Part shown: positions 52,709 through 59,380 of the stretch, in pieces | How the letters are laid out: each line of letters begins with the position of its first letter | How positions within the stretch are numbered: position 1 is the stretch's first letter | Assembly: GCA_943332615.1 (NCBI GenBank) | Contig: CALQQB010000021.1 | Location: 1 to 59,380 of the forward strand | DNA length: 59,380 nt | From: Phenylobacterium deserti | GTDB lineage: Bacteria; Pseudomonadota; Alphaproteobacteria; Caulobacterales; Caulobacteraceae | Direction of reading: 5' to 3' | Made by a program: the position numbers and the translations under genes | The notes under the pieces: generated by a model | What the model was told of the DNA's origin: nothing | What the model saw: only the letters and a program-made list of their open reading frames with translations | Database searches by the model: none

Positions 52709-53929
52709 TTGAGCCGTTCAAGCTACATCTTCACCAGTGAAAGCGTGTCCGAGGGCCATCCGGACAAGGTCGCCGACCGCATCTCCGATACCGTGGTCGA
52801 CGCCTTCCTCGCCGCCGAACCGCAGGCCCGCGTGGCGTGCGAGACCCTGGTGACCACCAACCGCATCGTCCTGGCAGGCGAAGTCCGGGCCGGTAAGCCC
52901 GGCGGCTCCAAGGCCGAGAACAAGGCCCTGACCAAGGAAATCGTCCGCTCGCTGGAGTCCAAGGTCCGCGAGGCGATCAAGGACATCGGCTACGAGCAGA
53001 AGGGCTTCCACTGGGCCAAGGCCAAATACGCCTGCTACCTGCACCCGCAGTCCGAACACATCGCGCAGGGCGTGGACGCTACGGACAAGAAGGAAGAGGG
53101 CGCCGGCGACCAGGGCATCATGTTCGGCTATGCGTCCGACGAGACCCCCCAGCTGATGCCGGCCACTCTGCAGTACAGCCACGACATCCTGAAGCGGCTG
53201 GCCGAGGTGCGGCACTCCGGCGAGTGCCCGGTGCTCGAGCCCGACGCCAAGAGCCAGGTGACGATCCGCTACGAGGACGACCGTCCGGTCGAGATTCTGC
53301 AGATTGTGGTCTCCACGCAGCACAAGAAGCGCATCGGCCTTCACATGGCGACGCCGAAGCGCATCGAGGCGGTGATCAAGCCCTACATCGAGGCCATCAT
53401 CCCCGCCGGCCTGATCACCAAGAAGACCAAGTGGCACGTCAACCCGACCGGTCGTTTCGAGATCGGCGGGCCGGACGGTGATGCCGGCGTTACGGGCCGC
53501 AAGATCATCGTCGACACCTACGGCGGCGCGGCCCCGCACGGCGGGGGCGCCTTCTCCGGCAAGGACCCGACCAAGGTCGATCGCTCTGCGGCCTACGCCT
53601 GCCGCTACCTGGCCAAGAACGTGGTGGCCGCGGGCCTCGCCAAGAAGTGCACCATCCAGATCAGCTACGCGATCGGCGTCGCCGACCCGCTCAGCTTCTA
53701 CGTGGACCTGCACGGCTCGGGCGAGATCGACCCCGCCAAGCTGGAACTGGCCCTGCCGGAGATGATCGGCGGCGCCACGCCGCGCGCCATCCGCGAGCAC
53801 CTGCAGCTGAACCGCCCGATCTACGCGCGGACCTCGGCCTACGGCCATTTCGGCCGCGCCCCTGATAACGAGGGCGGGTTCTCCTGGGAACGCACCGATC
53901 TGGCGGACGAACTCAAGAAGCTCGCCTAA
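52709..53929 (+). CDS. metK: S-adenosylmethionine synthetase
   Basis: A 406-residue enzyme that makes SAM from methionine and ATP. Signatures are [23 protein letters not shown] at the N-terminus, [16 protein letters not shown] in the middle, and [34 protein letters not shown] with the Lys and Asp ligands of Mg, K and [23 protein letters not shown] is also present. The start is TTG 52709, preceded by CCGGAGCCCTGTCCC with the GGAG 10 nt away. Its length slightly exceeds the E. coli protein (383), through an insert near residue 100 common in alphaproteobacteria. Confidence 0.97.
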   Translation: MSRSSYIFTSESVSEGHPDKVADRISDTVVDAFLAAEPQARVACETLVTTNRIVLAGEVRAGKPGGSKAENKALTKEIVRSLESKVREAIKDIGYEQKGFHWAKAKYACYLHPQSEHIAQGVDATDKKEEGAGDQGIMFGYASDETPQLMPATLQYSHDILKRLAEVRHSGECPVLEPDAKSQVTIRYEDDRPVEILQIVVSTQHKKRIGLHMATPKRIEAVIKPYIEAIIPAGLITKKTKWHVNPTGRFEIGGPDGDAGVTGRKIIVDTYGGAAPHGGGAFSGKDPTKVDRSAAYACRYLAKNVVAAGLAKKCTIQISYAIGVADPLSFYVDLHGSGEIDPAKLELALPEMIGGATPRAIREHLQLNRPIYARTSAYGHFGRAPDNEGGFSWERTDLADELKKLA

Positions 53930-53933
53930 GACC

Positions 53934-54302
53934 GTGAACCTCAGGGCATGGGCGAAGGCGCTGAAGCGCGACGCCCATGCCGTCTGGCTGGCCGCCCGTG
54001 ATCCACGCACGCCCTGGTGCGCCCGGGCGCTGGCGATCGCAGTGGCGGCCTACGCCCTGTCTCCCATCGACCTGATCCCGGACTTCATTCCGGTGCTGGG
54101 CTATCTCGATGACCTGATCCTGGTCCCGGTTGGCCTGTGGCTGGTGCTGAAGCTGATCCCAGCCGAGGTGCTGGCCGACCACCGCGCGGCGGCCGAGGCG
54201 GCGGCGCGCCCGGTCAGCCGCGGGGCGCTGATCGGGATCGTCGCGGTTTGGATCGCCGTCACCGCCATCGCGGCGCTCGCGATCGTTCGCGCTGTCCGCT
54301 AG
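53934..54302 (+). CDS. YkvA-like DUF1232 membrane protein
   Basis: A 122-residue small membrane protein. The DUF1232 signature is ALAIAVAAYALSPIDLIPDFIPVLGYLDDLILVPVGLWLVLKLIP (S-P-I-D-L-I-P-D-F-I-P-V-L-G-x-x-D-D). A second helix pair ends with GIVAVWIAVTAIAALAIVRAV. Function unknown. The start is GTG 53934, 4 bp after the metK stop, and trmB starts 9 bp after it, so it may be part of a metK-ykvA-trmB transcript. Confidence 0.88.
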   Translation: MNLRAWAKALKRDAHAVWLAARDPRTPWCARALAIAVAAYALSPIDLIPDFIPVLGYLDDLILVPVGLWLVLKLIPAEVLADHRAAAEAAARPVSRGALIGIVAVWIAVTAIAALAIVRAVR

Positions 54303-54311
54303 AGGCCGCAG

Positions 54312-55001
54312 ATGTCCGACACCCACCGCCCCCTCCGCTCCTTTGGCCGGCTGAAATCGCGGCCGATCAAGCCGCGCCAGGCCGCACTGGTGGAGACGCG
54401 GCTGCCGGGGCTGCGCATTCCGACGGGGCCGGTCGATCCGACCGCACTCATGCCGGCCGCGCGCGAGACCTGGCTGGAGATCGGCTTCGGCGGCGGCGAG
54501 CACATGGCCGCCCAGGCGGCGCGCGCGCGCGATGTGCTGATCCTGGGCGCCGAGCCATTCCAGAACGGGGTGGCGAGCGCCGTGCGCCACATCGACGAAC
54601 AGGGGCTGGAGAACGTGCGCCTGCACGACGACGACGTGCGCGAGCTGATGGCGCGCTTGCCGGACGGCTCACTGGCGCGGATCTACATCCTGTTCCCCGA
54701 CCCTTGGCCCAAGGCGCGGCACAACAAGCGCCGGCTGGTGCAGGCCGACCTCGTCGCCGAGCTGGCGCGGCTGATCCAACCTGGCGGGCGCTTAAGGTTC
54801 GCCAGCGACGTGGCGCACTATGTGGACTGGGCCCTGGAGCGCATCACCGCCAACCCGGCCTTCAGCTGGACGGCGCAGGCGGCGGCCGACTGGCGCGTCC
54901 CGCCGGCCGACCACATCACCACCCGCTACGAGGAAAAGCGCCTGGGCGACTGCGCCCCGGCGTTCCTGGATTTCGTCAGGGTTCAGCCCGCGGTCTTGTA
55001 G
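54312..55001 (+). CDS. trmB: tRNA (guanine-N7-)-methyltransferase TrmB
   Basis: A 229-residue SAM-dependent enzyme that makes m7G46 in tRNA. The SAM loop is WLEIGFGGGEHMAAQAARA, then ILGAEPFQNGV and the catalytic/tRNA segment ARIYILFPDPWPKARHNKRRLVQADLVAEL. SDVAHYVDW and TRYEEKRLGDCAPAFLDF complete the family pattern. It sits just downstream of metK, the SAM source. Its 3' end overlaps the convergent ppa gene by 19 bp. Confidence 0.96.
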   Translation: MSDTHRPLRSFGRLKSRPIKPRQAALVETRLPGLRIPTGPVDPTALMPAARETWLEIGFGGGEHMAAQAARARDVLILGAEPFQNGVASAVRHIDEQGLENVRLHDDDVRELMARLPDGSLARIYILFPDPWPKARHNKRRLVQADLVAELARLIQPGGRLRFASDVAHYVDWALERITANPAFSWTAQAAADWRVPPADHITTRYEEKRLGDCAPAFLDFVRVQPAVL

Positions 55002-55516
55002 CGCTCGATCGCCGTCCGGATCAGCTCGGCGGTCTGTTCGGGGTCCGCCCAGCCAGTGATCTTCACCGACTTGCCCTTTTCCAGATCCTTGTAGTGCTGG
55101 AAGAAGTGGGCGATCTGCTCGGTCAGGATGCCGGGCAGCGAGCGCCAGGAATCCACGCCGGTGTAGAACGGATGCAGGGCGTCCACCGGCACCGCCAGCA
55201 CCTTTTCGTCGCCGCCGGCCTCATCTGTCATCATCAGGCAGCCAATCGGCCGCGCCCGGATGATCGCGCCTGGCACCACCGGGGTCTGGCCCACCACCAT
55301 GATGTCCATCGGGTCGCCGTCGTCGGCGAGCGTGTGGGGGATGAAGCCGTAGTTGCCGGGATAGAACATCGCCGTGTGCAGGAAGCGATCGACGAACAGC
55401 GCGCCCGACTCCTTGTCGATCTCGTATTTCACCGGCTCGCCGCCCTGCGGGATCTCGATGATGGCGTTGACGTCGTAGGGCGGGTTGATGCCGACGGGAA
55501 TCTTGGAAAGGTCCAT
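54983..55516 (-). CDS. ppa: inorganic pyrophosphatase
   Basis: A 177-residue family I soluble pyrophosphatase that hydrolyses PPi and drives biosynthesis. Key segments are AIIEIPQGGEPVKYEIDKESGAL, FYPGNYGFIPHTLADDGDPMDIMV (the Mg-binding D-x-D-P-x-D motif) and HFFQHYKDLEKGKSVKI. ATG 55516 was chosen as the start giving MDLSKIPVGI, the family's usual N-terminus. It is convergent with trmB and shares 19 bp at the 3' end. The 223-bp gap on the other side leads to rimP. Confidence 0.96.
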   Translation of the reverse strand: MDLSKIPVGINPPYDVNAIIEIPQGGEPVKYEIDKESGALFVDRFLHTAMFYPGNYGFIPHTLADDGDPMDIMVVGQTPVVPGAIIRARPIGCLMMTDEAGGDEKVLAVPVDALHPFYTGVDSWRSLPGILTEQIAHFFQHYKDLEKGKSVKITGWADPEQTAELIRTAIERYKTAG

Positions 55517-55619
55517 GCGGGGGGTCCTGAAAGACACACAAAAGGTCGGCGCTCTGTGGGCGATGGGCGCCGGGGAGTAAAGGGGTTGGCGTCCGCGGCG
55601 GGCCTCTCCAACTGACTTG

Positions 55620-55648
55620 ATGACACATGTGGGGTAGGGCGCTATAGA
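55620..55648 (+). promoter_or_regulatory. possible sigma-70-type promoter of rimP-nusA
   Basis: ATGACA (55620-55625) and TATAGA (55643-55648) are 17 bp apart, close to the TTGACA and TATAAT consensus with standard spacing. A start near 55655 would give a leader of about 85 nt containing the hairpin at 55688. This is a pattern match only. Confidence 0.4.
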
Positions 55649-55687
55649 ACAGGCCACATCGCTGGTAGCGCCGGATGGTGCTTTCAG

Positions 55688-55716
55688 GCGGCGAGCTCCG
55701 GCTCGACCGCTTTTTT
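55688..55716 (+). terminator. intrinsic-terminator-like hairpin in the rimP leader
   Basis: GCGG-C-GAGC, a TCCG loop, then GCTC-GA-CCGC form a stem with a small internal bulge, followed by TTTTTT. It lies 24 bp before the rimP start on the same strand, so it would stop transcription before the operon unless antiterminated. No upstream gene on this strand ends here; the neighbouring ppa gene points the other way. Confidence 0.65.
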
Positions 55717-55739
55717 CTTTAACTGGACCTTGGTTTGGC

Positions 55740-56300
55740 ATGCGCGGGAAGACCGCAGAGGACATCCAACTGGTGGAGCTGCTCGATCCCGTGGCCGAGG
55801 CGACGGGGTATGAGATCGTGCGCCTTCGGCTGATGGGGGGGACCGAGACGCGGCGGCTGCAGATCATGGCGGAACGTCCCTCGGACGGCGACATGAACGT
55901 CGAGGACTGCGCGCGGCTGAGCCGGGCTATCTCCGAAGTGATGGACGCCGCCGACCCGATTTCCGGCGAGTACACCCTGGAAGTCTCGTCTCCGGGCGTG
56001 GACCGGCCCCTGACCCGGCTGAAAGATTTCGAGGCCTACGAGGGGTTCGAGGTGAAGCTGGAACTGGACCGCCTGGCCGAGGGCCGCAAGCGGTTCCGGG
56101 GCGTGCTGGCCGGCGTGGACAAGGATGCGGTGGGGGGCGACCAGATCGGCATCGACCTGGAGGATGAAGAGGCGACCGCGATGGTCCCCTTCGCCTGGGT
56201 GATCGAGGCCAAGCTGGTGCTGAACGACAAGCTTATGAAGATGGGCGCCGACACCCGCGCCGCCCGTATCGCTTCTGAACAACAACAGACGACCGAGTAA
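55740..56300 (+). CDS. rimP: ribosome maturation factor RimP
   Basis: A 186-residue factor needed to assemble the 30S subunit. The N-terminal domain has [21 protein letters not shown] and [45 protein letters not shown], the strongest RimP signature. A C-terminal SH3-like domain follows ([25 protein letters not shown]...). It is the first gene of rimP-nusA-ylxR-infB. The leader contains an intrinsic-terminator-like hairpin, which may regulate the whole operon. Confidence 0.95.
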   Translation: MRGKTAEDIQLVELLDPVAEATGYEIVRLRLMGGTETRRLQIMAERPSDGDMNVEDCARLSRAISEVMDAADPISGEYTLEVSSPGVDRPLTRLKDFEAYEGFEVKLELDRLAEGRKRFRGVLAGVDKDAVGGDQIGIDLEDEEATAMVPFAWVIEAKLVLNDKLMKMGADTRAARIASEQQQTTE

Positions 56301-56312
56301 GAGGAACACCCC

Positions 56313-58016
56313 ATGAGCCTGACCGGCATTTCCGCCAACCGGCTTGAACTTCTGCAGATCGCCGAGGCCGTGGCCCGCGAGAAGTCGATCGACAAGGAGA
56401 TCGTCATCGAGGCGATCGAAGAGGCGATCCAGAAGGGCGCGCGCTCACGCTACGGCGCTGAGCACGACATCCGGGTCAATATCGATACCAAAACCGGCGA
56501 GACCACCATCAAGCGGGTGATCACCGTGGTGGCCGACGACGCCGTGTTCGGCGGTGGCGTCGACGAGGAGACCGGGCTGGACCTGCCGTTCGAGGAGCCC
56601 GCGGGCATCCTGCGGCTGGCCGACGCCCAGCGCCGCGACAAGGCCGCCGTGATCGGCACCACCTACGAAGAACTGCTGCCGCCCTTCGAGTTCGGCCGGG
56701 TGCAGACCCAGATGGCCCGCCAGGTGGTGATGGGGAAGGTCCGCGACGCCGAGCGCGAGCGCCAGTTCGAAGAGTACAAGGACCGCGTGGGCGAGATCGT
56801 CAGCGGCACGGTCAAGCGGGTCGAATACGGCAACGTCGTCGTCGATCTGGGCCGCGGCGAAGGCATCATGCGCCGCGACCAGTCGATCCCGCGCGAGAAC
56901 TTCAACCTCGGCGACCGGATCCGCTGCTACATCTACGACGTCCGTCGCGAGACCAAGGGCCCGCAGATCCTGCTGAGCCGCGCCCACGGCGGGTTCATGG
57001 CCAAGCTGTTCGCCCAGGAGGTGCCGGAGGTCTACGACTCCGTCATCGAGATTCGCGCCGTGGCCCGCGACCCGGGCAGCCGCGCCAAGATGGCGGTGAT
57101 CTCCAACGACAGCTCCATCGACCCGGTGGGCGCCTGCGTCGGCATGCGCGGGTCGCGCGTGCAGGCGGTGGTGGCTGAGCTGCAGGGCGAGAAGATCGAC
57201 ATCATTCAGTGGAGCCAGGACGACGCGACCTTCATCGTGAACGCTCTCGCCCCCGCCGAAGTCTCCAAGGTGGTGATGGACGAGGAGGACGAGCGGGTCG
57301 AAGTGGTCGTGCCAGATGAGCAGCTGTCGCTGGCCATCGGCCGCCGGGGCCAGAACGTCCGTCTTGCAAGCCAGCTGACCGGTTGGCAGATCGACATCAT
57401 GACCGAGAGCCAGGAGAGCGAGCGCCGCCAGCGCGAGTTCAGCGAGCGCACCGCCCTCTTCCAGGAAGCCCTGGACGTGGACGAGGTGATCGCCCAGCTG
57501 ATCGTCACCGAAGGCTTCGCCTCGGTCGAAGACATCGCCTACGTGGACGCGAACGAGATCGCGGCCATCGAGGGCTTCGACGAGGACACCGCCGAGGAAA
57601 TCCAGGCTCGCGCCCGCGACTATCTGGACAAGGAAGCCGCCGAGTACGACGGCAAGCGCCGCGAACTGGGCGTCGAGGACGGCGTGCTCGAAATCGAGGG
57701 CGTGACCCTGCCCATAGCCGTGGCGCTGGGCGAAGGCGACGTGAAGACCGTCGAGGATCTGGCGGGCCTGGTGCCCGACGACCTGCGCGGCTGGTTCGAG
57801 AGCAAGAACGGTGAACGGGTCCGCGAGGCAGGTATCCTGGAGGCCTTCGGCCTTGAGCCGCAGGACGCTGAACTGCTCATCATGCGGGCCCGCGTAGCCA
57901 TGGGCTGGGTCGAAGCCCCGGAGGAGCCCGAGGTCGAGATCGTTGAGCAAGACCCCGAGTCCGCCGAAGCCGTGTTCGCCGTGGCGCCCGCCCCGGGCGA
58001 ACCGCAAGACGCCTGA
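56313..58016 (+). CDS. nusA: transcription termination/antitermination factor NusA
   Basis: A 567-residue RNA polymerase elongation factor. In order: the N-terminal polymerase-binding domain (1-130), an S1 domain ([28 protein letters not shown]...), two KH domains ([39 protein letters not shown] and [28 protein letters not shown]), and two acidic C-terminal repeats with helix-hairpin-helix character. The acidic tail [15 protein letters not shown] is usual in alphaproteobacteria. Spacing from rimP is 12 bp. NusA affects pausing, so it could act at its own leader hairpin. Confidence 0.97.
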   Translation: MSLTGISANRLELLQIAEAVAREKSIDKEIVIEAIEEAIQKGARSRYGAEHDIRVNIDTKTGETTIKRVITVVADDAVFGGGVDEETGLDLPFEEPAGILRLADAQRRDKAAVIGTTYEELLPPFEFGRVQTQMARQVVMGKVRDAERERQFEEYKDRVGEIVSGTVKRVEYGNVVVDLGRGEGIMRRDQSIPRENFNLGDRIRCYIYDVRRETKGPQILLSRAHGGFMAKLFAQEVPEVYDSVIEIRAVARDPGSRAKMAVISNDSSIDPVGACVGMRGSRVQAVVAELQGEKIDIIQWSQDDATFIVNALAPAEVSKVVMDEEDERVEVVVPDEQLSLAIGRRGQNVRLASQLTGWQIDIMTESQESERRQREFSERTALFQEALDVDEVIAQLIVTEGFASVEDIAYVDANEIAAIEGFDEDTAEEIQARARDYLDKEAAEYDGKRRELGVEDGVLEIEGVTLPIAVALGEGDVKTVEDLAGLVPDDLRGWFESKNGERVREAGILEAFGLEPQDAELLIMRARVAMGWVEAPEEPEVEIVEQDPESAEAVFAVAPAPGEPQDA

Positions 58017-58240
58017 GCGGTACGGTGACCCGCCATGGAATCTTCAGCCTGCACGGCTAACGGACAGTCCCATGGCGGGCCCGCATTCACGCGGGCCCTC
58101 GACGACAGCCTGCGCGCCGCAGGCGCAGTCAAATCTGTCCACGAACCGCACGAACAGAGAGAGTCGATGGCGCGGCTGCGCCCGGTGAGGCGCGTTCGTG
58201 TGGATTTTATCGGCGCCGACGCGCCTGTGCGGTGGCCGGC
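58017..58240. other. gap between nusA and ylxR with a hairpin
   Basis: 224 bp without a clear gene. GGGCCCGC-ATTCAC-GCGGGCCC (about 58078-58099) is a perfect 8-bp stem without a T-run. A frame from ATG 58035 encodes 69 residues of no recognised family. In many relatives ylxR follows nusA directly, so this gap is larger than usual. Confidence 0.4.
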
Positions 58241-58897
58241 ATGAACGCGAAGCCCCCCAAGACCCACGCCGAAGCTCATCGCGAACGCCGTGACATCGTC
58301 TCGGGCGAGGTGATGGATGAGGCGCGGCTGATCCGATTTGTGGCCGGGCCGGATGGGTCTGTCGTCCCGGACCTGGCGCGCAAGCTGCCGGGGCGGGGGC
58401 TGTGGGTGGCGGCGGACCGGGCGTCCGTGACGACGGCCGCGAAGAAGGGCCTGTTTGCACGGGCGGCGAAGGCGCAGATCAAGGCGTCGCCGGAACTGGC
58501 CGATCAGGTGGAGAGCCTGCTGAGGTCTCGACTCCTGTCAGGACTGGGGCTTGCGAAGCGGGCGGGAGACCTTATTTCGGGCTTCGAAAAAGTTTCCTCC
58601 ACGATTTCGTCGGGCAAGGCCGCCTGGCTCATCGAGGCGTCTGACGGCGCCGCCGATGGCCGGGGTAAGCTGCTGCGGCTGGCCCGTCATCAGTCGCCGC
58701 CGCCCGGTGTTTTCGGGCTGTTTGACGCGGCCGAATTGGGTTTGGCCTTAGGCGGCGAGAATGTGATACACACCGCCTTCCTTGCGGGGCGAGCCGTCGG
58801 ACGTTGGGCCCAAGATGTCCGACGCCTGGCGGGATTTAGTCCGCTCCTTCCTGAGGATTGGCGCGAGGAGCCTATCGAGGCGAAGCGGGAACCGTGA
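58241..58897 (+). CDS. YlxR (DUF448) RNA-binding protein with L7Ae-like C-terminus
   Basis: A 218-residue protein. The N-terminal 80 residues match the YlxR fold (RRDIVSGEVMDEARLIRFVAGPDGSVVPDLARKLPGRGLWVAADRASV, with the G-R-G-x-W/Y-x-C loop lacking the Cys). The C-terminal part is a ribosomal L7Ae-like domain (LLSGLGLAKRAGDLISGFEKVSSTISSGKAAWLIEASDGAADGRGKLLRLA). This two-domain form is common in alphaproteobacteria between nusA and infB. ATG 58241 was taken over GTG 58232. Its role in RNA binding near the ribosome is inferred. Confidence 0.9.
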   Translation: MNAKPPKTHAEAHRERRDIVSGEVMDEARLIRFVAGPDGSVVPDLARKLPGRGLWVAADRASVTTAAKKGLFARAAKAQIKASPELADQVESLLRSRLLSGLGLAKRAGDLISGFEKVSSTISSGKAAWLIEASDGAADGRGKLLRLARHQSPPPGVFGLFDAAELGLALGGENVIHTAFLAGRAVGRWAQDVRRLAGFSPLLPEDWREEPIEAKREP

Positions 58898-58996
58898 GGT
58901 TTCCGCCCTTCCTCGTTTGAGACCCCTTCCTGATTTTCGAGGGGGCGATGTTGCGGGAAGAGGCCGGATCCGCCGGTCGATATGTAAAGCGAGCGA

Positions 58997-59380
58997 ATGA
59001 GCGAAGACAACAACAACGGCCGCAAGCCCCTGACGCTGAAGCCCCGCCCGGGTGGCTCCATCAGCTCCGGGACGGTGAAGCAGAGCTTCAGCCATGGCCG
59101 GACCAAGACGGTGGTGGTGGAGACCAAGCGGTCGCGTCCGCACGGTGCGCCCGCCGGCAACCTCGCCGCGCCGTCGAACGCTGAACGCCGCGTCTTCGAA
59201 CCGCCGCGCCCCGCCGCGCCGCAGCCGGGCGGCCGACCCGCCGCGGGCCAGCCGAACGACGGCCTGTCAGCGGAAGAACGCGCCGCCCGCCAGCGGGTGA
59301 TCGAGACCGCCCGCCTCCAGCAGGCGCAGGCTGAAGCCGACCGCCGTGCTCGCGAGGATGGCGCCCGGGCCGAGGCCGAG
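58997..59380 (+). CDS. infB: translation initiation factor IF-2, N-terminal part (cut by window end)
   Basis: The first 128 codons of infB, open at the window end. It begins [20 protein letters not shown] and continues [27 protein letters not shown], the IF-2 N-terminal motif of alphaproteobacteria. A low-complexity linker of Pro, Ala, Arg, Gln and Glu follows ([30 protein letters not shown]). The GTPase domains lie beyond the window. It completes the conserved rimP-nusA-ylxR-infB order, with 99 bp after ylxR. Confidence 0.95.
   Translation, partial: MSEDNNNGRKPLTLKPRPGGSISSGTVKQSFSHGRTKTVVVETKRSRPHGAPAGNLAAPSNAERRVFEPPRPAAPQPGGRPAAGQPNDGLSAEERAARQRVIETARLQQAQAEADRRAREDGARAEAE

Noticed and set aside
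56445..58007. 520-codon minus-strand frame opposite nusA, and a 430-codon one opposite metK
   Set aside because: NusA and MetK are unambiguous on the plus strand; the antisense frames are composition artefacts.

Overview
The window looks like a chromosome segment of a Caulobacteraceae-type alphaproteobacterium (Caulobacter or Phenylobacterium-like). This rests on very high GC, a TrcR (DUF1013) regulator, COQ9, MaeB, a fabA-fabB-fabI cluster, CtrA-like TTAACCAT and GTTA-N7-TTAA sites with a CcrM GANTC site, and a serralysin-type protease resembling S-layer proteases. The genus is an inference. Most of the window is ordinary core chromosome. The accessory or decaying parts are 1-7440, 10349-10892 and the remnant at 27489-27630.

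Layout. 1-6390 is a copper-resistance island: a decayed copC/copD-like remnant, then copB, the multicopper oxidase copA and a copper P-type ATPase on the minus strand, divergent from a CsoR-type repressor with a clear 17-bp operator between them. 6391-7440 holds remnants of a TumE/TumA-type toxin-antitoxin pair. 7443-13636 carries a small secreted protein, phzF, thiD with a nucleotidyltransferase, a broken MarR/ArsR pair, folP, a secreted two-repeat protein, a slipin and a GntR regulator. 13832-17064 has ftsH, rpsU (apparent CTG start) and coq9. 17268-25337 has a large sensor cyclase, purEK, a diguanylate cyclase, ubiX, two small YdcH-like proteins and trcR. 25458-31399 has a secreted RTX metalloprotease, an IS481 scrap, an Hsp70-like ATPase and malic enzyme maeB.

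31656-40707 has dapB, a ubiquinone hydroxylase, an EmrAB-type efflux operon with its own TetR regulator and two matching palindromic operators, and fabA-fabB-(small Cys protein)-fabI, followed by an SH3-type periplasmic protein. 40825-45696 has a D-2-hydroxyacid dehydrogenase, moeB, a secreted protein, and an acg-like reductase with a MarR regulator and palindromic operators. 45818-53929 is a housekeeping run: SDR, nth, miaB-phoH-ybeY-corC-lnt and metK. 53934-59380 has a YkvA-like protein, trmB, ppa and rimP-nusA-ylxR-infB (infB cut by the window end), with an intrinsic-terminator-like hairpin in the rimP leader.

No complete novel defence or mobile system is visible. The most interesting signals are regulatory: (i) a multi-hairpin repeat placed only between convergent genes, (ii) the rimP leader terminator, (iii) paired, helically phased efflux operators, (iv) a CTT-TGA junction joining MarR and ArsR fragments, and (v) the CTG start of rpsU. 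No tRNA, rRNA or CRISPR array was recognised.
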